From assembly GCA_016183985.1 (NCBI GenBank), contig JACPDN010000005.1:124001-188000 (forward strand): a stretch of 64,000 bases of DNA, read 5' to 3'. This document shows positions 44,995 through 52,535 of the stretch, in pieces. Under the pieces are notes generated by a model. It was given only the letters and a program-made list of their open reading frames with translations. It had not been told where the DNA came from and made no database searches. Positions within the stretch are counted from its first letter, which is position 1. Every line of letters starts with the position of its first letter. A program made the translations under genes and the position numbers. This DNA is from Pseudomonadota bacterium (GTDB lineage: Bacteria > Pseudomonadota > Alphaproteobacteria > Dongiales > Dongiaceae).

Positions 44995-45210
44995 ATGGAA
45001 GACGTCAAGGACTGCAACGGAGCCATCCTCAAGGACGGCGATTCCGTCACGCTTATCAAGGATCTCAAAGTGAAGGGCAGCTCCATCACCTTGAAGCGCG
45101 GCACGCGCGTGAAGAGCATTCGTCTCACCGACGACCCGGCCGAAATCGAATGCAATGTCGAGAAGGTGAAGGGTCTCGTGCTGCGCACGGAGTTCCTGAA
45201 GAAAGCCTGA
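44995..45210 (+). CDS. PhnA/YjdM-like alkylphosphonate utilisation domain protein
   Basis: The 71-residue protein corresponds to the C-terminal PhnA domain: V-K-D-C-N-G-A-I-L-K-D-G-D-S-V-T-L-I-K-D-L-K-V-K-G-S, K-R-G-T-R-V-K-S-I-R-L-T and L-R-T-E-F-L-K-K. The N-terminal zinc-ribbon part of full YjdM is absent, as in many short homologues. Despite the historical name, a role in phosphonate use is doubtful. The ATG at 44995 is preceded by CAGGAG. The 268-base gap upstream (44727-44994) shows no clear gene. Confidence 0.88.
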   Translation: MEDVKDCNGAILKDGDSVTLIKDLKVKGSSITLKRGTRVKSIRLTDDPAEIECNVEKVKGLVLRTEFLKKA

Positions 45211-45287
45211 GACGGGTGGACCTTCTTCAAAGGATTGCCGCGATCATGGACGGCGCCGTTTGGTCAGCCGGGAACGGGTGAGGGGGC

Positions 45288-45836
45288 ATGCCGCTTTGGC
45301 CGGATTTCGGTGCCGCTACGTCGGCGAAGATCAACGATCTTCGTCGCTGGTGGGAGGCTAAGCGCGGCGCCAGGACAATGCCCGACCGCGCCGATGTCGA
45401 TCCAATCGAGCTGAAGGCGCTCCTACCTTACCTGCTCATCTCGGAATGCCTGCAGGATCCGTTCAACGTGCGCTATCGCCTGGTGGGCACGGTCGTCGCC
45501 AATATCACCGGCTTCGATATCACGGGCCGCGATCTCGCCTCGCTTCTGCCGCCCGATCCGACCGAAGACTGGATGGGGCACTACGCTCGCGTTTATAGTA
45601 CGCGCCTGCCGGTCTTCGGATATACGACCGTGCCGACGATTCATGGCGACCCCTTCACCTATGAATTCGCGATCTTTCCGCTGAGCAAGGGCGGCGATGC
45701 CGCAGACCAGTTCATCGCACTCGAAGATTATGGCAGGATCGAACCCAGGCTCTCGCCATCAATGGGCGACCTCACGCCATGGGCGTCTCAGCACGCCCGC
45801 GTCGCTGCAACGAAGAAAGATTGGAACGACAAATAG
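45288..45836 (+). CDS. PAS domain (PAS_5-type) protein, first copy
   Basis: The 182-residue protein contains a single PAS-like domain: R-R-W-W-E-A-K-R near the N-terminus, M-P-x-R-x-D-V-D-P-I-E-L-K-A-L-L-P-Y-L-L, then F-N-V-R-Y-R-L-V-G-T-V-V and I-T-G-R-D-L. This matches the short alphaproteobacterial stand-alone PAS family. It has no output domain and no membrane segment, so it may act by binding a ligand or another protein. A related gene lies at 46278. GTGAGGGGGC precedes the ATG. Confidence 0.8.
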   Translation: MPLWPDFGAATSAKINDLRRWWEAKRGARTMPDRADVDPIELKALLPYLLISECLQDPFNVRYRLVGTVVANITGFDITGRDLASLLPPDPTEDWMGHYARVYSTRLPVFGYTTVPTIHGDPFTYEFAIFPLSKGGDAADQFIALEDYGRIEPRLSPSMGDLTPWASQHARVAATKKDWNDK

Positions 45837-45843
45837 CGGGCGC

Positions 45844-46131
45844 TCACTCCGGCATGTCGAGATGCGGCGCCACCACCTCGCGCGTGTCTTTGCTGGGCAC
45901 CACCGGCACGATCTCGAAGGTGACGCCAAGGCCGCGCCAGCCCAGCACCCATGCTTGCAGCAAGCGCGCATCATCGGTTTCCATCAACTGAAAACAGCGG
46001 CCGAAATTCGGCTCGACCCAGCTGTCGACATAACGCAGGCCATCAGGCAACGACCGGCCGCTTTCACGCACCCGGCGATAGACCGGGACCATGTCATTGT
46101 CCTTGAACCGCTCGATCACCATGAAGAGCAT
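45844..46131 (-). CDS. DUF3303-like small protein
   Basis: The 95-residue cytosolic protein starts M-L-F-M-V-I-E-R-F and contains G-R-S-L-P-D-G-L-R-Y-V-D-S-W-V and R-C-F-Q-L-M-E-T-D-D, then W-x-L-G-W-R-G-L and F-E-I-V-P-V, a pattern of the DUF3303 ferredoxin-fold proteins. Function is unknown. It lies between two PAS-domain genes on the opposite strand, with seven bases between its stop and that of the first PAS gene. Confidence 0.8.
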   Translation of the reverse strand: MLFMVIERFKDNDMVPVYRRVRESGRSLPDGLRYVDSWVEPNFGRCFQLMETDDARLLQAWVLGWRGLGVTFEIVPVVPSKDTREVVAPHLDMPE

Positions 46132-46277
46132 ATCCGGACCTGTAATCCATTGGTGCCGGCGCCGACTGTGCCGGAAAAGACGGTCGCTGTCAGCCAGCAG
46201 CGGCGATAAATGCTTGCCGCTTCCGGCATTTCCCTGCCAGTCTGCCAGGACAGTTTGCGCTGAACCGCATAGGTCAG

Positions 46278-46793
46278 ATGGCCGCTCTCAGGGACCACGC
46301 CGACATTCCCAATATCCACCGGCTGCACGCCTATTGGCTCAGCTTGGCCAATGGGGCCGCGCCGGAGCGCGCGCTGATCGATCCTGCCGCAATGCGGGAG
46401 CTGCTGCCTTATCTCTGTATCGTCGAGTTCGAGCCAGGGCCGTTCCGCGTGCGATATCGCCTGACGGGTACCAAGGTCGATGAGATCAATGGCTTCACCC
46501 TGGTCGGCACCTATCTCGACCGGTTCATCAAGACGGACGAAAGTGGCGGCGCCGCGGCGCATCTCCAGGCGCATTATCGGCGCTGCTGGGAGACCGGACA
46601 GCCTTGTTTCAGCGCCTATCTGTGGCCGACACGCTCGGGCAATTTCCTTGAGGTGAAGTTCGCCATGTTCCCGCTTACGGTCGACGGTGCCGTTCGCCAG
46701 GCGATCGCCATCGAGGATTGGGAGTATTCGGACGAGCCGATCGCAACGGAGGCCATGCCGCTCGCCGCCGACATGCTGCGACTGCCGGAGTAG
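46278..46793 (+). CDS. PAS domain (PAS_5-type) protein, second copy
   Basis: The 171-residue protein has the same plan as the gene at 45288: a W near the N-terminus, A-L-I-D-P-A-A-M-R-E-L-L-P-Y-L-C, F-R-V-R-Y-R-L-T-G-T-K-V and I-N-G-F-T-L-V-G-T-Y-L. Sequence identity between the two is modest outside these segments. No effector domain is attached. The pair brackets a DUF3303-like gene. Confidence 0.8.
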   Translation: MAALRDHADIPNIHRLHAYWLSLANGAAPERALIDPAAMRELLPYLCIVEFEPGPFRVRYRLTGTKVDEINGFTLVGTYLDRFIKTDESGGAAAHLQAHYRRCWETGQPCFSAYLWPTRSGNFLEVKFAMFPLTVDGAVRQAIAIEDWEYSDEPIATEAMPLAADMLRLPE

Positions 46794-46799
46794 CCAGCG

Positions 46800-46987
46800 C
46801 CTGAGGCCGGAAGCGAGGCGGGCGGTGATGACGCCGTGCGAGAGTTCGTGGGCCGGGTATTGGCATGCTTCATCTCTTCGCCGGTATAGGTCGTGTCCGC
46901 CTCGAAGATGATGGGGCTGGCGCCGTTGAAATAGTTGAAGGCTGGGCGCAGCGGCCGCTCTGCGAGAGCGACCGATTTGGCGCCCAT
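46800..46987 (-). pseudogene. Possible broken small gene
   Basis: From an ATG at 46987, preceded by GAGAG, about 45 codons have strong G/C third-position bias and protein-like content (F-N-Y-F-N-G-A-S-P-I-I-F-E-A-D-T-T-Y-T-G-E-E-M). Near 46855 the frame turns into Ser/Pro-rich text, while the neighbouring frame offers A-H-E-L-S-H-G-V-I-T-A-R-L-A-S-G-L-R-R-W-L-L, a plausible amphipathic continuation. A small frameshifted gene is possible. The rest of the gap (46988-47155) is AT-rich and contains the palindrome ATAATATATATTAT at 47081-47094 and a weak hairpin ACCCAA/TTGGGT at 47116-47132 past the TetR gene. Confidence 0.3.
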
Positions 46988-47155
46988 GGCAGCGATCTCT
47001 CGTCACTCAGACAGGGTGGCTGGATTCGGGCCAAGCTGTTAAAAGCCAGACGCCGCCAGATCACCCATCCAATATTTTCCATAATATATATTATGCGACT
47101 CTCTGATATATGGAAACCCAAGTGAATTGGGTCTAACTTTGCTGCCTGGGTATGA

Positions 47156-47791
47156 CTAGCGCCGCGTCACCGACGCTGCCACCAGCCCGTCCCAGGCCAG
47201 CATGGCGGCATCTCCGGTCGCTCGCACGGTGGCGCGGTTCGGGTTGTCGCGGGCCTGCAGCGACATGCCTTGCTGCACGGTGAAATAGAAGCTGGCGACG
47301 GCGCGCGCATCGAGCCCCTCTGGCAACAGCCCTGCCCGCACATCCTGCTCGATGCGCTCCGTGAGCTGGTCGAGCCCTTCGGCGCGGCGCGCGGCGAGGC
47401 TTGCCACAACGCTGTCACCCGGGTCGCCGCCGATGATCGCCCCCAGCACCACCAGGCAGCCCGGTGGGTTCTTGGGATCGGTATAGGCGATCGCAGAGGC
47501 GTCGAGCAGCCGCCGCACCGCTTCCTTCGCCGTCGGCGCCTGGGCGAGATGCCCCCACAGGATCGGTCCTTCAGTCGCTGCATATAGATCGACCGCCGCC
47601 TCAAACAGTTCCTCCTTGGTCCCGAAGGCGGCATAGAGGCTGGGCGCATTGATGCCCATGGCGGTGGTGAGATCGCTGAGCGACGCGCCGGCAAAGCCCT
47701 TGGTCCAGAAGACTTCCATTGCACGACGCAAGGCAGAGTCCCGGTCAAAAGCGCGGGGCCGCCCGCGGCGCGTGGTGGTGGCATCAGCCAT
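47156..47791 (-). CDS. TetR/AcrR family transcriptional regulator
   Basis: The 211-residue protein has an N-terminal helix-turn-helix (about residues 10-60; F-D-R-D-S-A-L-R-R-A-M-E-V-F-W-T-K-G-F, L-T-T-A-M-G-I-N-A-P-S-L-Y-A-A-F-G-T-K-E-E-L-F) and an all-helical ligand domain. The P-P-G-C-L-V segment near residue 110 is seen in a TetR subgroup controlling oxidoreductases. It diverges from an SDR gene. A 12-base inverted repeat pair in the shared gap probably contains its operators, giving autorepression and SDR control relieved by an unknown ligand. Confidence 0.92.
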   Translation of the reverse strand: MADATTTRRGRPRAFDRDSALRRAMEVFWTKGFAGASLSDLTTAMGINAPSLYAAFGTKEELFEAAVDLYAATEGPILWGHLAQAPTAKEAVRRLLDASAIAYTDPKNPPGCLVVLGAIIGGDPGDSVVASLAARRAEGLDQLTERIEQDVRAGLLPEGLDARAVASFYFTVQQGMSLQARDNPNRATVRATGDAAMLAWDGLVAASVTRR

Positions 47792-47815
47792 GAAGAGCGA
47801 CGATCTCTATTATTG

Positions 47816-47883
47816 TAGTGATCGATAAATAATTCACTTGCCTTCATTTGGCAAGCGGACCATTAAATATGTATCGATCACTA
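47816..47883. promoter_or_regulatory. Probable TetR operator pair in divergent promoter region
   Basis: TAGTGATCGATA (47816-47827) and its exact inverse TATCGATCACTA (47872-47883) flank the centre of the 110-base gap between the TetR and SDR genes. Each lies within about 30 bases of one start codon, fitting repression of both genes. Confidence 0.65.
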
Positions 47884-47901
47884 AATAAAAGGGCATGAAA
47901 C

Positions 47902-48660
47902 ATGAGCAATACAACGCAAGAACCTGTTCTGGCGGGAAAAGTTGCCATCGTCACAGGTGGCAGCCGTGGTATCGGTGCGGCCATCGCCGAACGTCTCGCA
48001 GCTGACGGCGCCGATGTCGCCTTCACTTATGCGGCAAGCGCCGACGCCGCCGAAAAGATCGCGGCAAAAATCCGGAAACTGGGCCGCAAGGCCTTGGCTT
48101 TGAAGGCCGATAGCGGTGACGCGGCCGAGATTGCGGATGCGGTCGGCAAAGTCCATAAGGAGTTCGGGCGGCTCGATATTCTGGTGAATTCCGCCGGTAT
48201 GGTTATTCACAAACCCTTTGCCGAGCTTGAGGTTGCGGATTACGACCGAGTGATGGATGTGAATGTGCGCGGTGTCTTTCTGGCCTCGCAGGCTGCGTCC
48301 AAGCTGCTCAGCGAGCATGGGCGCATCATCTCGATCGGCAGCAATCTCGCCGAGCGTTCCGCCTTCCCCGGCCTCACCCTCTACACCATGAGCAAGACCG
48401 CTTTAACAGGCCTTACCAAGGGCTTGGCGCGTGATCTTGGGAGCCGTGGCATCACCGTCAATCTGGTTCAGCCAGGCTCGACCAATACCGACATGAATCC
48501 GGAGGACGGTGCGATGGCGGATGGGCAGCGCAACCTGATGGCGATCCCGCGTTTCGGGACGCCGCAGGATGTAGCCGGGCTGGTGAGCTACCTCGCCGGC
48601 CCCGAGGCGCGGTCGATCACTGGCGCATCCCTCACCATGGACGGCGGCTTCAACGCCTGA
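47902..48660 (+). CDS. Short-chain dehydrogenase/reductase
   Basis: The 252-residue enzyme has the classical SDR motifs: V-T-G-G-S-R-G-I-G cofactor loop (about 17-25), N-S-A-G (96-99), catalytic Ser near 145-147, and Y-T-M-S-K (Tyr161, Lys165). The loop and following residues are compatible with NADP(H) or NAD(H). Homologues reduce 3-oxoacyl or other carbonyl substrates; this one is likely part of a TetR-controlled stress or detoxification response, as judged from the divergent regulator. Confidence 0.93.
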   Translation: MSNTTQEPVLAGKVAIVTGGSRGIGAAIAERLAADGADVAFTYAASADAAEKIAAKIRKLGRKALALKADSGDAAEIADAVGKVHKEFGRLDILVNSAGMVIHKPFAELEVADYDRVMDVNVRGVFLASQAASKLLSEHGRIISIGSNLAERSAFPGLTLYTMSKTALTGLTKGLARDLGSRGITVNLVQPGSTNTDMNPEDGAMADGQRNLMAIPRFGTPQDVAGLVSYLAGPEARSITGASLTMDGGFNA

Positions 48661-48687
48661 TCCCGAATGGCTCAGCTAATCGTTTAG

Positions 48688-49713
48688 CTAAACGTTTAGC
48701 TGGGCCCCTTTTTGACCCTTTTGGGGCCGAAGGTGGTCGAGCCCCTCGAACTCGACGAACTTCATCATCGCGTCCCACACCAGATCGCCATAGAGGAAGA
48801 GTTCGAAGTTGCCACCCAAGGCCGGGATCGGTGCGATCAGTGCATCGACAGCCGGTTCGAAGAAGAACGGAACGGAGTGGCGCGCCTGCCCTGCTCCCCG
48901 ACCCGCGCCGACCACCCGATGCATGGTCGCCTTGATGCGTCCGCCGGTCCAACGCTCGAGCAGTTTGCCGAAATTGATGACCAGGCTGTCGGGCCGCGGG
49001 GGCACGTCGATCCAGTCGCCCGTGCGGCCGAGGGCTTGAAGGCCTGAGACCCCATGTTGGCGCAGGAGGGTAATAAAACCTGAGTCTATGTGCGGGGCGG
49101 CCACCAGATCGACCTCGCGGCCCTGGTGCTTGACCCAGATCTTCTCAGCCTCGACGCCGATGAAGGAATGAGCCGGGCGGATCGGGTAGTGCAGCAGCCG
49201 CAGGGTCGAGATGCCGCCCGCAAAGGCCGGGGTGAAGGTCTCTTCCGGTAGTTTCAGGCCACGGGCAATGCTGCGCAGCAAATTGAGGCCGAGCACCTCC
49301 ATCGCCGTGTAATAGCGGCCCATATCAGCGCGCCATCCCGGCAGCGTTGCCTCGGGCGGCGATGGTGTCGCCTCGGTCAGCGGATCGCCAAGCTGAATCC
49401 GTGCCGATCCATGCGCGATGTCCGGACCGCTATCCAGGCCTTCCTTGTAAGTCGGACGGCCATCTTGCAGCGGAAACCAGCCGCGATAGACATTGGCATT
49501 GGCGGGTTCGAATTTCTGGCGCCACAGGCGACGGGTTGTCTCGGCCGGGAGATCGAAGAGGCGAAGCAGACGCTCGACCGGCACAGGTGACGGCAGATGG
49601 TCGAGGATCATGAAGCCGCTATCGGTCGCCGCCGACAGGATTGCGGCATCAGTTGCGTTGCGGCTGGGGCCGGCAGGACCGAAAAGCGGGCGCGCATCGA
49701 TGATCGGAATCAT
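48688..49713 (-). CDS. Isopenicillin N synthase-like Fe(II)/2-oxoglutarate oxygenase
   Basis: The 341-residue protein shows the N-terminal non-haem dioxygenase domain (I-P-I-I-D-A-R-P) and the catalytic core with A-P-H-I-D-S-G (His and Asp ligands), a distal H in T-M-H-R-V-V and R-H-S-V-P-F-F (the Arg-x-Ser 2-oxoglutarate contact). This is the iron-binding facial triad of the IPNS/ethylene-forming superfamily. Substrate is unknown. The palindrome CGTTTAGCTAAACG (48681-48694) overlaps the stop codon. It is convergent with the SDR gene. Confidence 0.9.
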   Translation of the reverse strand: MIPIIDARPLFGPAGPSRNATDAAILSAATDSGFMILDHLPSPVPVERLLRLFDLPAETTRRLWRQKFEPANANVYRGWFPLQDGRPTYKEGLDSGPDIAHGSARIQLGDPLTEATPSPPEATLPGWRADMGRYYTAMEVLGLNLLRSIARGLKLPEETFTPAFAGGISTLRLLHYPIRPAHSFIGVEAEKIWVKHQGREVDLVAAPHIDSGFITLLRQHGVSGLQALGRTGDWIDVPPRPDSLVINFGKLLERWTGGRIKATMHRVVGAGRGAGQARHSVPFFFEPAVDALIAPIPALGGNFELFLYGDLVWDAMMKFVEFEGLDHLRPQKGQKGAQLNV

Positions 49714-49821
49714 GGGTAAGGAGGCTAAGGCTTTGGGTCTGCGTCACAAGTGCCAAATGTCGATCGGCCTATCCAATTTGGCTATAGTGCCGCCCCGCCT
49801 CACTTTGCCGGATGACCGCCG

Positions 49822-50634
49822 ATGACCACCGCCGCTGCCGAACTCGACAAACTGCTCGCCATCATGGCGCGGTTGCGCGACCCCAAATCCGGCTGCCCGT
49901 GGGATCTGGAGCAGAGCTTCCGGACCATTGTGCCACATACACTTGAGGAGGCTTACGAGGTTGCCGAGGCGATCGAGACCAATGACATGCCGGCTTTGGT
50001 GAGCGAGCTAGGCGACTTGATGTTCCAGGTTGTGTTCTATTCGCAGATGGCATCCGAGGCCGGCGATTTCGCCATGAGAGATGTTCTAGAATCCATTAAT
50101 AACAAAATGATAGAACGTCATCCTCATGTATTTTCCAGCACTGAAATCAAGACAGCCGCAGCCCAGACCGTGGCCTGGGAGGCTCACAAGGCGGCGGAAC
50201 GGGCCAAGCTCGCCACCGCGTCCGGGCGCGAGCCATCTGCCCTCGACGGTGTGATCGCCGCCCTTCCCGCTTTGGCTCGGGCCGAGAAATTGCAGAAGCG
50301 CGCCGCCCGGGTGGGCTTCGACTGGCGCAATGCCGCCGAGGTGCTGGAGAAGGTCGAGGAGGAAATCGCGGAGATCCGCGCCGAACTCACCGACGATGCC
50401 GATCAGGCGGCGATCGAGGAGGAAGTCGGCGACCTACTTTTTGCCGTTACCAACCTCGCCCGGCATCTGAAGGTCGAGCCGGAGGGGGCGCTGCGGCGGG
50501 CCACTGTCAAATTCGAGCGCCGCTTCCGCCGTGTCGAGGCGATCCTGAAAGCCGCCGGCACGGAGCCGGCCACGGCCGGTCTCGAGCGCATGGAGGAAGC
50601 CTGGATCCAGGTCAAAGCCGAGGAACGTGCCTGA
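49822..50634 (+). CDS. mazG: Nucleoside triphosphate pyrophosphohydrolase MazG
   Basis: The 270-residue protein carries two MazG domains. The first has E-E-A-Y-E-V (Glu42, Glu43) and S-E-L-G-D-L (62-66), the E-E-x-x-E and E-x-x-D metal-binding residues; the second repeats the pattern as V-E-E-E-I-A-E-I and E-E-V-G-D-L-L-F. It hydrolyses non-canonical or excess NTPs to NMP and pyrophosphate. In several Alphaproteobacteria mazG lies near hfq-hflX; here it is 7 kb away. The gap from here to 50643 is short. Confidence 0.95.
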   Translation: MTTAAAELDKLLAIMARLRDPKSGCPWDLEQSFRTIVPHTLEEAYEVAEAIETNDMPALVSELGDLMFQVVFYSQMASEAGDFAMRDVLESINNKMIERHPHVFSSTEIKTAAAQTVAWEAHKAAERAKLATASGREPSALDGVIAALPALARAEKLQKRAARVGFDWRNAAEVLEKVEEEIAEIRAELTDDADQAAIEEEVGDLLFAVTNLARHLKVEPEGALRRATVKFERRFRRVEAILKAAGTEPATAGLERMEEAWIQVKAEERA

Positions 50635-50642
50635 TGGCCCGG

Positions 50643-50864
50643 TTACGGCGCTTGCTGAGCGACGAACCAGCGGCTGCCATGACGTGCCTGCTTTCCGAGC
50701 TTCTGGCTTTTCCGCCCGCCGTCCAAACCGCCCGATGCGGCTGATGCCGTATCGGGCAAATCGGCCCCTGGCCTTTCGGTCGAACGGAACGGGCGTGGCA
50801 GTTTCGGATAGAGCAACCCCGCGATGATCGCTTCAACGGCTGCGGCGAAGGCAAGATGTCCCAT
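50643..50864 (-). CDS. Small hypothetical protein with N-terminal hydrophobic segment
   Basis: An ATG at 50864 with an excellent AGAGGAG ribosome-binding site starts a 73-residue frame: M-G-H-L-A-F-A-A-A-V-E-A-I-I-A-G-L-L-Y-P, one possible membrane helix, then a Pro/Arg/Gly-rich polar tail. I do not recognise a family. It lies downstream of the MarR gene in the same direction, with 94 bases between, and might be a third member of that transcript. The rest of the 50635-50958 gap shows nothing else. Confidence 0.45.
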   Translation of the reverse strand: MGHLAFAAAVEAIIAGLLYPKLPRPFRSTERPGADLPDTASAASGGLDGGRKSQKLGKQARHGSRWFVAQQAP

Positions 50865-50958
50865 GGCAGATTCTCCTCTGCGCTAGACGCCTAAAGGGGA
50901 TGTAGGTCGTAAGGGGTCGGATTACTTGGCAGCTATTGCGCCATATCCGATCACTTTC

Positions 50959-51480
50959 TTAGGCCGCTTTCGGGCAGCCCGGTGTCAGCGGGCAGCGCTC
51001 CTGCGGGCAAGCGTGGTCGTCGCACAGGCGACAGGCGGTATCGGATGCGGCTTCGTCGGTGACGAGGCTCTGCAACATCTTTTCCATCAGATGTTCGAGG
51101 GTGCGCCGCTCATCGGGCGACAAGGCATCGAGCGGTCCACGCAGCACTTTCTCGCGCCCGAGCAGCATGGCGCGCACCATGCGCTGGCCCTCGGCCGTCA
51201 GCCCCAAGGGCCGCGCCCGGCGATCGACACCCGTTTGGCGTTCCACCCGGCCCTCTTCCACCAGGCGGTTGATCATGCGCACCGCGCCGGGTTGCGACAG
51301 GCGCACGATCTTTGCCAGGCGGTCGACGGTGATGCCCGGGTTCTGCTCGATGACAATGAGGGCGGCGCAATCGCTGTCGCAAATGTCGGTGAGGCCACCG
51401 AGTTCGTCGGTCATGGCGTCACTCATCATCAGTGACAAAGCACCCAAAAGATTGGCAGTGCGCGTGTCGGCCTTGTTCAT
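50959..51480 (-). CDS. MarR family transcriptional regulator with Cys-rich C-terminus
   Basis: The 173-residue protein has a winged helix (about 40-115; I-T-V-D-R-L-A-K-I-V-R-L-S-Q-P-G-A-V-R-M-I-N-R-L-V and a D-R-R-A-R wing) flanked by dimerisation helices. The tail contains five cysteines (150, 153, 158, 163, 169) in a C-x2-C-x4-C-x4-C-x5-C arrangement, suggesting metal binding or redox control. It starts two bases after the arginase-like stop, so the two are co-transcribed. It probably represses the promoter at 52425, whose spacer holds a palindrome. Confidence 0.9.
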   Translation of the reverse strand: MNKADTRTANLLGALSLMMSDAMTDELGGLTDICDSDCAALIVIEQNPGITVDRLAKIVRLSQPGAVRMINRLVEEGRVERQTGVDRRARPLGLTAEGQRMVRAMLLGREKVLRGPLDALSPDERRTLEHLMEKMLQSLVTDEAASDTACRLCDDHACPQERCPLTPGCPKAA

Positions 51481-51482
51481 GA

Positions 51483-52391
51483 TTACCTGTCCCCAAGTGC
51501 GTCTACGACCAATTCAGCGAGCCTTTTACCGTCGCGCAGGCCCGAATCCTTTTCGGGATTATAGCAGGCGAACGAAACGCCCAAGAGCTGAGGAGATCGC
51601 GCCAAGCCTTTGAAAAGAATCGCGAAGCTTTCCCAGCTCAACCCGCCCGGCATCAGGTAGTCGGTCGCGGGAAAGGCCGCCTGGTCGATAATGTCGACGT
51701 CGACGGCCAGCCAGAACGGCCGGCCGGCGGCTTCGAAGCCATGGGCCACTTCACCGGCCACCTTGGCCGGTCCTTCGTCTGCGATGTCGAGATTGGTCCA
51801 AAGGGGGATGGCGGGCTGGAAATCCTCGGGCAGGAGTGAGCCGCGGCTGGCGGCGTCTTCAACGTCGCGCGGCCCCAGCAAGGCGACATCCGCGGAGCTG
51901 ACGCTGGCACCACCCGCTGCGGCAATCCAGGGGGCAGCCCCACGGCCGAGGATGGCGGCAAGCGGCATATCGGCGGCCTCCCCCGTTGGCGAGGTCTTGC
52001 CGTCATAGAGGTCGAGATGGCCATCGAGATAGGCGATGCCGACACGACCCAAAGCATCGCGGGCGCCGGCGACGGCCCCTACGACCTGGGTGCAACAGCC
52101 ACCGAGCAGGATGGGCCGATAGCCGTCATGGAGGCAGCGCGCGACTTCGTGGCGGAGAATTTCGGTCGTGCGGATAACGTCAGCCGAACCAATAATGCCG
52201 GTCCCCGGATCCCGCACCCGGTCGCGAATGCGAACAGCAAGATCGCCCCGATCATCGGCGACAACACGGCTCCAAGCGGCTTGAGAGCGCAGGCTGGCCG
52301 GACTCAGCTCCGTGCCGCCAACCCCGCCCACTGAATCGATCGGCACCCCGATCAGGGCAAAAGGAGCATGGGGTGAAAGGGGGGATAACAT
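51483..52391 (-). CDS. Arginase-family protein with altered first metal motif
   Basis: The 302-residue protein follows the ureohydrolase fold, with D-G-H-L-D-L-Y-D (Asp123, His125, Asp127) and D-V-D-I-I-D (Asp231, Asp233) at the positions of arginase metal ligands (human arginase Asp124, His126, Asp128, Asp232, Asp234). The G-G-D-H-S motif is replaced by G-G-C-C-T, so the ligand equivalent to His101 is Cys100. It could bind a different metal, act on another substrate or be inactive. Arginase, agmatinase and formiminoglutamase are all too specific to assign. Co-transcribed with a MarR regulator. Confidence 0.85.
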   Translation of the reverse strand: MLSPLSPHAPFALIGVPIDSVGGVGGTELSPASLRSQAAWSRVVADDRGDLAVRIRDRVRDPGTGIIGSADVIRTTEILRHEVARCLHDGYRPILLGGCCTQVVGAVAGARDALGRVGIAYLDGHLDLYDGKTSPTGEAADMPLAAILGRGAAPWIAAAGGASVSSADVALLGPRDVEDAASRGSLLPEDFQPAIPLWTNLDIADEGPAKVAGEVAHGFEAAGRPFWLAVDVDIIDQAAFPATDYLMPGGLSWESFAILFKGLARSPQLLGVSFACYNPEKDSGLRDGKRLAELVVDALGDR

Positions 52392-52424
52392 GGCGTCCTC
52401 GCCTGTTTGACTGCTTTGCGTTCA

Positions 52425-52453
52425 TTTATATGCATGACGCATGCAATTGTCAA
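52425..52453 (-). promoter_or_regulatory. Sigma-70 promoter with palindromic operator in the spacer
   Basis: On the minus strand TTGACA (52453-52448) and TATAAA (52430-52425) are exactly 17 bases apart. The spacer contains the palindrome TGCATGCGTCATGCA (52445-52431, arms TGCATG/CATGCA). Transcription would start near 52418, 27 bases before the arginase-like ATG. A repressor bound here would block RNA polymerase; the MarR protein two genes on is the natural candidate. Confidence 0.85.
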
Positions 52454-52535
52454 GCGAGTTTCAAATCGAGATATTGATTTATATCTATTATTTAATATCA
52501 ATAAACTATAGCACTTTAGTGATCTAACTTATTAT

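Noticed and set aside
51483-52391. Naming the arginase-family gene as rocF or speB
   Set aside because: The first metal motif is altered and no specificity residues support arginine or agmatine.
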